Shown here piece after piece: positions 53,002 to 62,299 of a stretch of DNA of 64,000 nucleotides (positions are counted from its first letter, which is position 1; each line of letters opens with the position of its first letter). The DNA is from Hymenobacter setariae. Its GTDB lineage: Bacteria; Bacteroidota; Bacteroidia; Cytophagales; Hymenobacteraceae. The notes beneath the pieces are model-generated. The model did no database searches. It saw only the letters and a list, made by a program, of their open reading frames with translations, and had not been told where the DNA came from. The stretch covers positions 540,129 through 604,128 of the forward strand of contig NZ_VMRJ01000001.1 of NCBI RefSeq assembly GCF_007713685.1. The letters run 5' to 3'. The translations under genes and the position numbers were made by a program.

Positions 53002-53340
53002 TTAGTCTACTATCATATCTACCACACTCGTTACTAGCGAGAGGGCAAGGCTAAAAATTAGCGCACTCAAGAAGCCCGTAACTGAGAAGCTACTCATTAA
53101 ATAGTCGGCTAGCTTCACGATGATAACGTTGATAACCAGCAGGAAAAGCCCTAGGGTCAGCACCGTAATGGGGAAGCCAATGAGCTTGAGAATGGGCTTA
53201 ACTGTTGCATTAAGCAGGCCTAATACAATTACCAGAATCGCGGCGCTGCCTACGCCGTTGAGCTGCACATTGGGCAGCACCTGCGCCAAGCCGTAGGTAA
53301 GCACGGCCGTGAGAATGAACTTAATCAGGATTTTGCCCAT
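53002..53340 (-). CDS. Small membrane protein, phage-holin-4/PF04020-like (four TM)
   Basis: ATG 53340 (MGKILIKFILTAVLTYGLAQ) gives 112 residues with four hydrophobic helices (LIKFILTAVLTYGLAQVLP; AAILVIVLGLLNATV; VLTLGLFLLVINVIIV; FLSALIFSLALSLVTSVV). The conserved ATVKPILKLIGFPITVLTLG loop identifies the family called mycobacterial 4-TMS phage holin, which is widespread on chromosomes and not phage-linked here. No prophage genes are near. Function is unknown. The gene starts 26 bp after the ureohydrolase gene on the same strand, probably cotranscribed. Confidence 0.85.
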   Translation of the reverse strand: MGKILIKFILTAVLTYGLAQVLPNVQLNGVGSAAILVIVLGLLNATVKPILKLIGFPITVLTLGLFLLVINVIIVKLADYLMSSFSVTGFLSALIFSLALSLVTSVVDMIVD

Positions 53341-53366
53341 GTGAGTGAAGGTGTTTTGGTGAGAGA

Positions 53367-54461
53367 TTAGTCGGCGCTTTCCATGCCTTTGGCCGCCAAG
53401 CGTCCCTGCGATACGGCCATCCAGTTGCAGAGTTGGTAAAGCAGGCGGGCACCTACAATGCCATTCCACTCGCTGTCGCCGGGCGCCACCTCATTCAGGT
53501 CGAGGCCAATGATGGTACGGCCCGAGCGCACTACCTGACGCAGCAAGTAGGTCGCCTCCTCAAATTCCAGGCCGCCGGGTACGGGTGTGCCGGTGCCGGG
53601 GCACAGCTTGGGGTCGAGGCCGTCGATATCGAAGCTGATGTACACTTTCTGCGGAAGCTGTGCGATGATTTTACCACAGACCTTCTTCCAAGACTTCTTC
53701 ACAAACTTCTCTTCGCTCAGGAAGCGCTGGCCAAAAATGGCCACCCGGCCCACCGAATGCTCGATGAGGTCAGCCTCTTGCTGGCACATATCCCGAATGC
53801 CCACTTGCACCAGTTTCTTCACCTGCGGCAGCTGCAGGGCGTTGTACATGATGCTAGCGTGCGAATATTTAAAGCCTTCGTACGCTGGGCGCAGGTCGCA
53901 GTGCGCGTCGAACTGCAGAATGCCGAAGCCTTCGGGATGGCGCTCAGCTAGCGCGTGCAGGTACCCTAGGGGCGTGCTGTGGTCGCCGCCAAGCACGGCC
54001 ACGGCCTTGCCCGCATCGAGCAAGGCACCGGTTTTTTGCTTGAGCCACTGCAGTAGCTTATCGCCTTCAGCATTAATACGCGTTGTAGCTGGCGCATGCA
54101 AGGTAGCCTCGGTGGCGGGCTGGCCATTTTCGAGCCAGCCAATGTAGCCAGACGCCAGCGGACGCAGGTCGCGGCTGGTTTGGGCAATTACCTCGTCTTC
54201 CTCTTCCATAGCCAGGCCTAGCTTCCAGGCGTCGGGCAGGTCGGGGTCGTAGAGGTCTACTTGCAGCGAGGCTTCGCGGATGGCTTCGGGGCCCTGCGCC
54301 GTACCGGCGCGGTAGCTCACGGTTACTTCCCAGGGCACGGGCACTACTACTACCTGCGCTTCGTCGGGGGTGAAGGGCAGGCCAAACAAGCCGCCCGCCG
54401 CATCGCCCAAGGCGTTGGGGTCAAAATTGGCTATTTTTTGAGCGCGAGAATCTGTTGACAC
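53367..54461 (-). CDS. Ureohydrolase (arginase/agmatinase/formimidoylglutamase family)
   Basis: The di-manganese centre is complete: GGDHSTP (His), FDAHCDLRP (DAHxD) and SFDIDGLDPKLCPGTGTPVPGG (DxDxxD). Bacteroidota enzymes of this length (about 360 residues) are usually annotated as arginase or formimidoylglutamase; no arginine or histidine degradation genes lie nearby, so the substrate is open. The only upstream ATG (54491) lies inside a terminator-like hairpin; I therefore prefer GTG 54461, which gives VSTDSRAQKIANFDPN. Cytoplasmic, probably hexameric. Confidence 0.85.
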   Translation of the reverse strand: MSTDSRAQKIANFDPNALGDAAGGLFGLPFTPDEAQVVVVPVPWEVTVSYRAGTAQGPEAIREASLQVDLYDPDLPDAWKLGLAMEEEDEVIAQTSRDLRPLASGYIGWLENGQPATEATLHAPATTRINAEGDKLLQWLKQKTGALLDAGKAVAVLGGDHSTPLGYLHALAERHPEGFGILQFDAHCDLRPAYEGFKYSHASIMYNALQLPQVKKLVQVGIRDMCQQEADLIEHSVGRVAIFGQRFLSEEKFVKKSWKKVCGKIIAQLPQKVYISFDIDGLDPKLCPGTGTPVPGGLEFEEATYLLRQVVRSGRTIIGLDLNEVAPGDSEWNGIVGARLLYQLCNWMAVSQGRLAAKGMESAD

Positions 54462-54465
54462 GGGT

Positions 54466-54497
54466 AAAAAATAACACCAAGTGCTGGGCACTTGGTG
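54466..54497 (-). terminator. Terminator of the chemosensory operon (before the ureohydrolase)
   Basis: Perfect 10-bp arms (54475-54484 and 54488-54497) with a 3-nt loop are followed on the minus strand by TTATTTTTTA. It lies 70 bp after the CheC-like stop codon at 54568. Confidence 0.7.
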
Positions 54498-54567
54498 GAG
54501 TGAAAAGTGAGCTTAGAATAGATTAATGTAAAGTCCTAGGTGGCTACCTATACGCAGTAGAGCAGTG

Positions 54568-55206
54568 CTAGGCAGCCGATTGAGTTTTGCCCAGAAAATC
54601 GTAAGTACGGATGATTTCCAGAATTTTCTCGAAGGTAGCCCGGTCAAAAAACAGCATTAGCGGCAACTCCACCGAATTATTTTTGTCCGAGAACTGCGTA
54701 ATAACCGAAAAAATCAGTGGCTGCAACGTGTCGGGGTCCGGCATCAGGCTATGCAAAGCCGTCGACAGGTCGCCAGTTGGCGTGAGCGGCGGCGCTCCAT
54801 AGATACTGGCCTTCAATATGTTGGCTAATTGGGTCACCAATGCACCCGTAATGATATTGCTGATTTCCAGCAGTAGCGACTCCTGCAGCTCGTTGAGTTG
54901 CAAGGAATCGGGCACCTGCATACGCAGGCAAACCTTGGACAGCCGCTGAATGTGCTGGCCCGAGAAGAACATAAACGTCGACCCGTTGAAGTCGCCCCTG
55001 ATGTCGCTTTGAATGGCTACGTAGCGCGCCTGGTACTCGCGCACCCGCCCGATGATGTCGGTGCTCGGTAGCAAGTCCAGATTAGGCACTTCCAGCATCA
55101 CCCGCTCCTGCGCAATCACTGCGAAGCTATCGGCCGCGCGTGCTAAGCCAATATTGAGAATTTCGCGGATGATGTCGCGCTCCAATTCATTCATTAAGAC
55201 ACTCAT
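54568..55206 (-). CDS. cheC: CheC-like CheY-phosphate phosphatase
   Basis: The 212-residue protein has the two CheC/CheX/FliY signature segments: ELERDIIREILNIGLARAADSFAVI (E..N..G.A) and ELQESLLLEISNIITGALVTQLA (E..SN). Both carry the catalytic Glu/Asn pair that removes phosphate from CheY. It starts at ATG 55206 (MSVLMNELERD); a second ATG four codons on is possible. It is the last gene of the chemosensory operon and is followed by a terminator. CheC without CheD, CheZ or flagellar genes fits a non-flagellar pathway. Confidence 0.88.
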   Translation of the reverse strand: MSVLMNELERDIIREILNIGLARAADSFAVIAQERVMLEVPNLDLLPSTDIIGRVREYQARYVAIQSDIRGDFNGSTFMFFSGQHIQRLSKVCLRMQVPDSLQLNELQESLLLEISNIITGALVTQLANILKASIYGAPPLTPTGDLSTALHSLMPDPDTLQPLIFSVITQFSDKNNSVELPLMLFFDRATFEKILEIIRTYDFLGKTQSAA

Positions 55207-55278
55207 AACATTCTAGGCATAGAAGCAGCAAGCAGAGCCTGCGCGGTACTTACGAAAGCAAGTGAAAAGCGGCTGAAG

Positions 55279-56934
55279 TCAGGGCCGTTTAGTTAAGAAC
55301 AAGCGGGTGAGAGCAGGCACGTCGAGCACTAGGCATAGCTGCCCACTACCCAGCAGCGTAACGCCCCCAAATAAGTCTATTGTATCCAGCGGCTTACTTA
55401 GGGGTTTGACCACAATGCTCTGCTGGCGCAGAAAGCGGTCTACTATCAACCCTAGGCGGCGATTGTTGTAGCTCACCACCAGCACTTGGTGCAGCGTATC
55501 GTCGGGGGGCAGGTCGGCGCGGGTAGCGCGGGGCAAGGGCTCGTCGCCTTCTACATATAGCAGCTGGCGCAGGGGCACGAGGGGCACATTTTCTTCTTGC
55601 ACGCGGGTCATCAGCAGACCGCCCACGGCAAATATTTCGTCGGCGTGCAGCGCCAGTACTGTGTCGGTGTGAAGCAGCGGCACGGCATAGGCGCGCGCAT
55701 CGAGTTCGACCAGCAAAGCGCCCTTCACGGCAATAGACGTGGGCAGCACTAAGGTAAACGTGGTACCTTTGCCTAGCTCTGAGTTTACACGCAGGCGGCC
55801 ACCTAGGGAGTCGATGGCCAGCTTTACCACGTCGAGGCCCACGCCGCGGCCCGAGATGTCGGTAATCTTCTCGGCCATCGAAAAGCCAGCTTCGAACAGC
55901 AGCATCCATACGCCTTCCTCGTCGAGCAAGGCAGCGGCATCAGCCGTCACCACACCCTTGCGAATGGCTTTTTGGCGCACTGCCTCTGTGTTGATACCGC
56001 GGCCATCATCCTGCACCTGAATCAGAACATCATCACGCTCGGTGAGGGCCGAAATGCGCAACTGGCCCACCGGGGGTTTGCCAGCCGCCACGCGGGTAGC
56101 GGCATCTTCGAGGCCGTGGCTGACGCCGTTGCGCACAATGTGCAACAGCGCATCCGTAATAAGCTGCAGCACGTTGCGGTCAATCTGCACGTCCTGCCCA
56201 GCCAGAGTGAGCTCTACCTGCTTGTTTTCGGCAGCAGCCACGTCGCGCACCACCCTAGGAAACTTATTGAGCAAAACTCCTGCACCAACTAGCCGCACAT
56301 CCATTACGGAGTACTGCAAATCGTCGGAAATGCGGAACAAGTGCTGGGCCGTGGTTTGCAAGGCGGCATTGCCAATTTCGGCAGCCAGGGTCAGAATACG
56401 GTCGCGGTCGATAACTAGCTCCCCTACTAGATTAAGTAGGTTGTCGAGCTTTTTGACCGGGATATATACCAGGTCCGACAGCTCTAGCTTGCGGCCAGCA
56501 TCGGCATCGGCCTCTTCAGTGGTTTGCTCCGTGGCCGCCTGTATGGGTTCTTCCCCCTGAATAAGCCGCTCCAAGTTGTCGAGTAGCGTGTGCGCATCGG
56601 CCGATTCTTGGCCGGCCCCCACGGCCCGAATCATGTTGCCTAGGGTGTCTACTGCCCCGAACGTAAGCGGAACTAGTGAGCCCGTAAACGTACGCTCCTG
56701 CCCTCGAATCTGTCCAAAGAGGGTTTCCATCTTGTGGGCCACTTCCCCCATGTCCACAAAGCCCATGGCGCGGGCATTGGCCTTGAGGTTGTGCATCAGC
56801 CGGAATAGCTCATTGAGCGCCTCCGTATCCTGCGGGTTGCGCTCGAGCTCGCTCAGGTGGCGCGACATGGCGTCGTAATATTCCAACGCCTCGGCCATGA
56901 ACAGCTCCCGGTATTCCTGGTCGCGTGATTTCAT
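55279..56934 (-). CDS. cheA: Chemotaxis histidine kinase CheA
   Basis: The 551-residue protein has a P1/HPt domain with phospho-acceptor His48 in LFRLMHNLKANARAMGF (usual form HTLKGSAGMMGF, so the following residues are altered). P2 (CheY/CheB docking) is short or absent: a linker of about 50 residues joins P1 to P3. P3 (KKLDNLLNLVGELVIDRDRI) is followed by the P4 ATPase: LHIVRNGVSHGLE, QDDGRGINTEA and GRGVGLDVVKLAI. A C-terminal CheW-like P5 domain completes it. It phosphorylates the adjacent CheY under receptor control. Confidence 0.92.
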   Translation of the reverse strand: MKSRDQEYRELFMAEALEYYDAMSRHLSELERNPQDTEALNELFRLMHNLKANARAMGFVDMGEVAHKMETLFGQIRGQERTFTGSLVPLTFGAVDTLGNMIRAVGAGQESADAHTLLDNLERLIQGEEPIQAATEQTTEEADADAGRKLELSDLVYIPVKKLDNLLNLVGELVIDRDRILTLAAEIGNAALQTTAQHLFRISDDLQYSVMDVRLVGAGVLLNKFPRVVRDVAAAENKQVELTLAGQDVQIDRNVLQLITDALLHIVRNGVSHGLEDAATRVAAGKPPVGQLRISALTERDDVLIQVQDDGRGINTEAVRQKAIRKGVVTADAAALLDEEGVWMLLFEAGFSMAEKITDISGRGVGLDVVKLAIDSLGGRLRVNSELGKGTTFTLVLPTSIAVKGALLVELDARAYAVPLLHTDTVLALHADEIFAVGGLLMTRVQEENVPLVPLRQLLYVEGDEPLPRATRADLPPDDTLHQVLVVSYNNRRLGLIVDRFLRQQSIVVKPLSKPLDTIDLFGGVTLLGSGQLCLVLDVPALTRLFLTKRP

Positions 56935-57143
56935 AGCCGTTTAAGTAGTGGTCCGCGCTGGCTAGCTCGCGGCGGGCTTCCGGCTAGCCCAGCCGCGCCC
57001 CACCTACCAGCCAGGAGTACCCCGGCTGGCCGGTAAAGGCCCAATAGCAAACTAGCAGTAAACATCAGCAGCAACGCAATGCAGAAAAGATGGATGGAAA
57101 CCAGCCGCTAGGCTGGTAGCACAGCAAGAGAAAAGCGAGGAAC

Positions 57144-57524
57144 CTAGGCGCGGGGGCCGTCGCCCTGCAGCGCGCCGCCCACTATTTCGAGCACGCGCTC
57201 TTCGGAAAAGGGCTTCACGATATAAGCGAGCGCTCCATTTTCAATGGCCTCGTTCACAATAGTTTCTTGGCCAACGGCCGAGCACATTACTACTTTGGCA
57301 TCGGGCTGCTGCTGGCGAATGCCTTTGAGCACGTCGAGGCCCGTGTTGTCGGGCAGAATCACGTCGAGCGTGATGAGGTCGGGCGTGGTGGCCACGGCCA
57401 TTTCCAGCGCTTGCTGGCCGTTGGCAGCTTCGCCCACCACGTCGTAGCCGGCGTCGGTGAGCATATTTTTGAGCATCGTCCGCATATAGAACGAGTCGTC
57501 GACGATGAGAATGCGCTTATTCAT
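57144..57524 (-). CDS. cheY: CheY-type response regulator
   Basis: ATG 57524 (MNKRILIVDDSFYMRTML) gives 126 residues, a single receiver domain. Visible are the acidic pair Asp9-Asp10, phospho-acceptor Asp54 in LITLDVILPD, Ser82 in VVMCSAVGQ and Lys104 in YIVKPF. No output domain. It sits between cheW and cheA, with a 209-bp gap before cheA. An in-frame upstream ATG at 57572 was rejected since the family begins at this M. Confidence 0.93.
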   Translation of the reverse strand: MNKRILIVDDSFYMRTMLKNMLTDAGYDVVGEAANGQQALEMAVATTPDLITLDVILPDNTGLDVLKGIRQQQPDAKVVMCSAVGQETIVNEAIENGALAYIVKPFSEERVLEIVGGALQGDGPRA

Positions 57525-57589
57525 GAAGCTGTACTTGGGATAAAGAGGAAAGCGGTGGGAGGCTAGCAGCACAAGGCCACGCGGGCTCT

Positions 57590-58174
57590 CTACGGCTTTT
57601 CGGGCGGGGTGGGTGCATTCGGGGCCTCATCGGCCTTGGTGGCGGGTGGTTCAGACCGCCCAGGCAGGCGCATTATCTCACTAGGAGTTAGCAGCTTAGC
57701 CATGTCTAAAACAATAATAACCCCTTCGCTATCGGGTAGCTTTGCAATGCCTTCGAGGTACTTATCGCGCTGGCCACTGTCTTGCACAAATTCTGGAGCT
57801 GGCTCGATAAGGCTCACCGGCATGGTGACAGGGCGCGGCACCTCGCGCACCATCAGCCCTAGGGTGTAGTCGGCAGCCTCTACAGCCAAGGTGTACGAAA
57901 AATCGGGCACCGGCCGGCCAGCTGGTCGCAGTTGAAACCGTTCCTCTAGGTCTACGATGGCAATAATATCGCCGCGCAAGTTGGCAATACCCTTGATAAA
58001 AGGCGGTGTTTTCGGCATTTTTACCACTTCGGGCGTTACCGTCACTTCCTTCACCTGCTCGATGCGGATGCCATAGTCCTCGTCACCCAGTCGAAAAACG
58101 ATGAGTTGGACAACGGCTTCCGGCGCTACTGGAGCCGCGCGCCGCGAACCGGGTGCCGCAGAAGAATCAGCCAT
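57590..58174 (-). CDS. cheW: CheW-type coupling protein
   Basis: The 194-residue protein has an N-terminal Ala/Pro-rich stretch, then a CheW domain (about 20-165): VVQLIVFRLGDEDYGIRIEQVKEVTVTPEV, KMPKTPPFIKGIANLRGDIIAIVDLEERF and MVREVPRPVTMPV. A Pro/Glu-rich tail of about 25 residues follows. It links the receptor to CheA. It lies 72 bp downstream of the chemoreceptor gene and in the same direction. Confidence 0.9.
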   Translation of the reverse strand: MADSSAAPGSRRAAPVAPEAVVQLIVFRLGDEDYGIRIEQVKEVTVTPEVVKMPKTPPFIKGIANLRGDIIAIVDLEERFQLRPAGRPVPDFSYTLAVEAADYTLGLMVREVPRPVTMPVSLIEPAPEFVQDSGQRDKYLEGIAKLPDSEGVIIVLDMAKLLTPSEIMRLPGRSEPPATKADEAPNAPTPPEKP

Positions 58175-58246
58175 AGTTAGTTATGTACTTCCTGGGTTAG
58201 ACCTAGGCACTCGCCACTGTAGGGCGAGCACATAGGTAGCGTTACA

Positions 58247-61200
58247 TTAATCTTTCGAGCGAGCTTTAGCAGCAGTGCGCGAACGTGTTGGCTTTGTTGG
58301 AGTAGCAGCGGGCGCGGGCTCTTCAGGCGCGGGCGTCGCTGCCGCCTTGGCGCGGCGGCGTGGTGGCGCGGTAACTACTGCGAGCTCAGGGGCTGGTGCA
58401 GCCGCGGCAGTAGCTGTAGGCTTGCGCATGGGCCGTGCAGCTGCAGCCGTTTGGCCGTTGGTGCGGCCATTGGCGCTGGCTTCACTCGTGCTGTGGCTCA
58501 AGGCGGCGCGCGCTGGCTGTGTGCGGCTGCTAGCAGCAGGGGCCGATGGGGCAGCCACCGGGGCTGGAGCAGCTGCCACTGGGCGGCGCACTAAGCGGCG
58601 CGGCAGGGGTTCGGGCTCTGGCTCGGGTTCGGGCTCGTAGTATTCCACGAGCTGGAAGGTTTCGAGGCCGCCTTGCAGGTCGTCGGCAATGTCGGAGAGG
58701 CGCTGCGAAGAGCTTACCAACTCTTGCATCGAGGTCGAAAGTTGGCGGGCCGTACCGGCCACCTGCTGGGTACCAGTAGCCGTTTGCTCGGCAATAGCTA
58801 CTACTTCTTCCACGTACTTCACTACGTCGCCAATCGACGTTTGCTGCTGGGCCGTAGCCGTGAGAATATCGCGCGAAGTGCGCAGCGTTTCGCCGCTACT
58901 AGTCGCAATATTCTTAAAGGCTGTGCTGGCTTCGAAGGTAGCATTTTTGCCCTTGAGTACCCGGCTTTCCATGGCGCTGATAGCCGCGGCAGCGCTAGTC
59001 GTGTCCTTGCGAACGTCCTCAACGAGCGTTGCAATTTCACTGGCTGATTTACGCGAGCCTTCGGCCAGCTTGCGGATTTCCTCGGCTACTACAGCAAAGC
59101 CACGACCAGCCTCGCCAGCGCGAGCCGCTTCGATGGCGGCGTTGAGGGCCAGCAAGTTGGTTTGCGAGGCAATGTCCGTAATCACGCCCAGCGACTTGCT
59201 GATTTCCTGTGAGCGCGTGCTGAGTACTTCGATGGTGCGGGAAGTCTGAGTAGCAGCACCGGAGATTTCCTCCATGTTCTTCACCACCTCGGCTACCGTT
59301 TTCAGGCCCTGCTGCGAGCTTTGCTCACCCATGATAGCCGATTTGTTTACCACGTCGGCTTTGTTAGCCGTTTCGCGGGTGGCCGTCATGATTTCCTCAA
59401 TCAGCTTGAAGGCCTGGTCGGTCTTGAGGGCTTGATTTTGGGCGCCCTCGGCCATCTGCTGCATGGCCAAGGCCACGTCAACCGTCACCCGGCTCATTTC
59501 CTGGCCTTTGTCCACCATTTCCTCCGAAGAAGTACCCACTACCTGCGCCGAATCGTTGATTTCGCCGAGCAGGGTATTGAGGTTTTCTACGGCCAAGTTC
59601 AGCGAATTCGACATTGAGAGAATGTCACCCGTCGTCTGAATCTCCACGAGCTGCGTTAGGTCGCCTTCCGACATCGCCTGCACCACACGGCTCACTTCCA
59701 GTACCGGCAGGCCAATGCTCTCGATGAGCGCATTCAGCGTGTCTACCAGTTCTTTCCACGAACCCGACACGCCACCCACCGTAGCACGCTCGGTCAGTTT
59801 GCCCTCGGCGCCGGCCACACGGGCCACACGGCTTACTTCCGAGGCCAGGCGGTTGAGGTCGTCCACCATCAGGTTGATGGTCTGGGCTAGGTCGGCTACC
59901 TCGCCCGCAGCCTCTAGGGTCAGCTTTTGGGTCAAGTCGCCTTGGCTTACCGCCGTCACGATTTTCACAATGCCCCGCACCTGCGTGGTGAGGTTGGTAG
60001 CCATCGTGTTTACGTTGTCGGTCAAGTCTTTCCACACGCCGCTCACGTTGGGCACTTCGGCTTGGCCGCCGAGTTGGCCTTCGGTGCCCACTTCCACGGC
60101 CACGCGAGTTACCTCGCCGGCGAAGATATTCAGGGAGTCAACCATCTGGTTGATGTTGTCCTTGAGGTCGAGCAGTTCGCCGCGCACGTCTACCGATACC
60201 TTCTGCGAGAGGTCGCCGCGGGCTACGGCCGTAGTCACGTTGGCAATGTCGCGCACTTGGCTAGTGAGCGAAGCGGCCATCGTATTTACATTGTCCGTCA
60301 AGTCTTTCCAGGTGCCTTTCACACCCGGCACGTTGGCCTGTCCGCCCAGTTTACCTTCGGTGCCTACTTCGCGGGCCACGCGCGTTACCTCGTCGCCGAA
60401 CACGTTCAGCGAGTCCACCATCTGGTTGAGGTTCTCTTTGAGCTGCAACAGCTCGCCGCGCACGTTCACCGTGATTTTCTGCGAGAGGTCACCGCGGGCT
60501 ACGGCCGTGGCCACATTGGCAATGTCACGCACCTGACTTGTCAGGTTCGAGGCCATTGTGTTCACGTTGTCCGTCAGCTCTTTCCAGGTACCCGATACGC
60601 GAGGCACGTTGGCCTGGCCACCTAGGATACCCTCAGTACCCACTTCGCGGGCCACACGCGTTACCTCACCAGCGAAGATGTTTAGCGAGTCCACCATCTG
60701 GTTGAGGATGTTTTTCAGGTCGAGGATTTCGCCCTGCACATCCACTGTCATTTTCTGGCTAAGGTCACCACGCGCTACGGCCGTAGCCACGTTGGCAATG
60801 TCACGCACCTGACTCGTCAGGTTAGCGGCCATCGTGTTTACGTTGTCCGTCAGCTCTTTCCAAGTACCACCGACCCTAGGTACTACAGCTTGGCCACCAA
60901 GTTTGCCTTCGGTGCCTACCTCGCGAGCCACGCGGGTTACTTCGTCGCCGAACACGTTCAGCGAGTCTACCATCTGGTTGAGGATGTTCTTCAGCTCCAG
61001 AATCTCGCCCTTCACGTTCACCGTCATCTTTTGCGAGAGGTCACCGCGGGCTACGGCGGTAGCCACGTTGGCAATATCGCGCACCTGACTTGTCAGGTTG
61101 GCCGCCATATTGTTCACGTTGTCGGTCAAGTCTTTCCAAGTGCCCGATACGCCCGGCACGTTGGCTTGGCCGCCGAGCTTTCCTTCAGTGCCCACGTCGA

Positions 61201-62080
61201 GAGCTACCCGCGTCACCTCACCCGCGAAGAGGTTCAGCGAGTCCACCATCTGGTTGAGGTTCTGCTTGAGTTGAAGCAGTTCACCCTTCAGTTCTACCGT
61301 TACTTTCTGGCTAAGGTCGCCGCGAGCTACGGCCGTGGCCACGTTGGCAATGTCACGTACCTGACTTGTCAGGTTTGAGGCCATCGTGTTTACGTTGTCC
61401 GTCAACTCCTTCCACACGCCCCCCACGTTGGGCACTACTGCCTGGCCACCTAGGCGGCCTTCAGTACCCACTTCCTGCGCCACGCGGCTTACCTCGCCAG
61501 CAAAAACGTTCAGGTTGTCGATGGTGCGGTTGATGGTTTCGGCCATCAGCTTAAAGTCGCCCGACACCGGAATTTGGAAGCTTTCGTCGAGGTTGCCCCG
61601 GCTGATGTTTTTCAGCACTTTTCCCACCTCCAACACCGGTACCGCAATGCTGTCCACCAAACCGTTGATATTGTTGAGCATATCGCGCCAAAAGCCCGCT
61701 GCTCCGTCGGCCGAGGCCCGCGCCTTGAGGTTACCCTCTACGCCGGCCACTTTGGAAATGCGCGATACTTCGCCTCCTACCCCGCCTATCATCTCCACCA
61801 TCGAGTTGTAGGCCTCGGCGATTTCGGAGAAGATATCGTCGTTTTGCTTCGTCAGCCGCACCGATACATCGCCTTTTTTGAAGGCGTCGAGGGCGAAAAG
61901 CACGCGGTTGAGTTGCTCGTTGACGTAGTCGGTATCCTGGGTCGAGTTGGGGTTGGCCCGGCGGGTGCCACGCTTGCGCGTGCTGTCGCCACGCCCAGGG
62001 CTGGGCGCGGTAGGCGCAGTAGTTACCTCGGCCGCACCATCGACTTCGGGTAACTCAGAGTTTCTTTTGGCAGTAGCCAT
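58247..62080 (-). CDS. Soluble poly-HAMP methyl-accepting chemoreceptor with Pro/Ala/Lys-rich tail
   Basis: The 1277-residue protein has no membrane helix. After an N-terminal charged region, eight HAMP-like units of 92 residues run from about residue 85 to 845; six are nearly identical ([23 protein letters not shown] core, [30 protein letters not shown] linker in each) and the first and last are divergent. The MCP signalling hairpin follows (about 870-1100) with the tip [41 protein letters not shown]. An acidic EPEPEPEP linker leads to a tail of about 140 residues rich in Ala, Pro, Arg and Lys, like histone-H1-type tails. Poly-HAMP arrays of this form occur in fungal Nik1-type kinases. It is the first gene of the che operon. 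Confidence 0.9.
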   Translation of the reverse strand: MATAKRNSELPEVDGAAEVTTAPTAPSPGRGDSTRKRGTRRANPNSTQDTDYVNEQLNRVLFALDAFKKGDVSVRLTKQNDDIFSEIAEAYNSMVEMIGGVGGEVSRISKVAGVEGNLKARASADGAAGFWRDMLNNINGLVDSIAVPVLEVGKVLKNISRGNLDESFQIPVSGDFKLMAETINRTIDNLNVFAGEVSRVAQEVGTEGRLGGQAVVPNVGGVWKELTDNVNTMASNLTSQVRDIANVATAVARGDLSQKVTVELKGELLQLKQNLNQMVDSLNLFAGEVTRVALDVGTEGKLGGQANVPGVSGTWKDLTDNVNNMAANLTSQVRDIANVATAVARGDLSQKMTVNVKGEILELKNILNQMVDSLNVFGDEVTRVAREVGTEGKLGGQAVVPRVGGTWKELTDNVNTMAANLTSQVRDIANVATAVARGDLSQKMTVDVQGEILDLKNILNQMVDSLNIFAGEVTRVAREVGTEGILGGQANVPRVSGTWKELTDNVNTMASNLTSQVRDIANVATAVARGDLSQKITVNVRGELLQLKENLNQMVDSLNVFGDEVTRVAREVGTEGKLGGQANVPGVKGTWKDLTDNVNTMAASLTSQVRDIANVTTAVARGDLSQKVSVDVRGELLDLKDNINQMVDSLNIFAGEVTRVAVEVGTEGQLGGQAEVPNVSGVWKDLTDNVNTMATNLTTQVRGIVKIVTAVSQGDLTQKLTLEAAGEVADLAQTINLMVDDLNRLASEVSRVARVAGAEGKLTERATVGGVSGSWKELVDTLNALIESIGLPVLEVSRVVQAMSEGDLTQLVEIQTTGDILSMSNSLNLAVENLNTLLGEINDSAQVVGTSSEEMVDKGQEMSRVTVDVALAMQQMAEGAQNQALKTDQAFKLIEEIMTATRETANKADVVNKSAIMGEQSSQQGLKTVAEVVKNMEEISGAATQTSRTIEVLSTRSQEISKSLGVITDIASQTNLLALNAAIEAARAGEAGRGFAVVAEEIRKLAEGSRKSASEIATLVEDVRKDTTSAAAAISAMESRVLKGKNATFEASTAFKNIATSSGETLRTSRDILTATAQQQTSIGDVVKYVEEVVAIAEQTATGTQQVAGTARQLSTSMQELVSSSQRLSDIADDLQGGLETFQLVEYYEPEPEPEPEPLPRRLVRRPVAAAPAPVAAPSAPAASSRTQPARAALSHSTSEASANGRTNGQTAAAARPMRKPTATAAAAPAPELAVVTAPPRRRAKAAATPAPEEPAPAATPTKPTRSRTAAKARSKD
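59690..61800. repeat. Tandem 276-bp repeats encoding the HAMP units
   Basis: The TEGxLGGQ box recurs at about 60070, 60345, 60621, 60897, 61173 and 61449, spacing 276 bp, with divergent units on both sides. Nucleotide identity between units is very high by eye, so copy number could change by recombination. Confidence 0.85.
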
Positions 62081-62134
62081 ATAATAAGGACAACGGGAAA
62101 GCTAGACCTAGGCGGCCCGGCTGGTGGGGTTAGG

Positions 62135-62164
62135 CAAAAGTATAACAACGGCGCGGCTTGCCAA
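62135..62164 (-). promoter_or_regulatory. Predicted promoter of the chemosensory operon
   Basis: On the minus strand TTG (62162-62164) is followed by 19 nt and then TACTTTTG (62135-62142). This matches the Bacteroidota -33 TTG / -7 TAnnTTTG consensus and spacing. It lies about 55 bp before the chemoreceptor ATG. Confidence 0.6.
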
Positions 62165-62210
62165 GGCGCGCCGCCTAGGGCGGGTTTTCAAATCGAGCGC
62201 GGCGAGGCGT

Positions 62211-62218
62211 GCATCTTT
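62211..62218 (+). promoter_or_regulatory. Possible -7 element of topA
   Basis: CATCTTTG followed by a run of C resembles TAnnTTTG with one mismatch. It lies about 80 bp before the topA ATG; the -33 region is unclear. Confidence 0.3.
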
Positions 62219-62299
62219 GCCCCCGTTTTCAACTTTTCGGCCGGGCGCAACGTTCTTCGCACCGAGAACAAACTCGCTACCCGTCTTTTTCCCGCCTGC

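Noticed and set aside
53002..53340. Phage holin as evidence of a prophage
   Set aside because: The family is widespread on chromosomes, and no phage genes lie nearby.
59690..61800. 276-bp repeats as CRISPR or mobile-element copies
   Set aside because: They encode continuous HAMP units of one protein.
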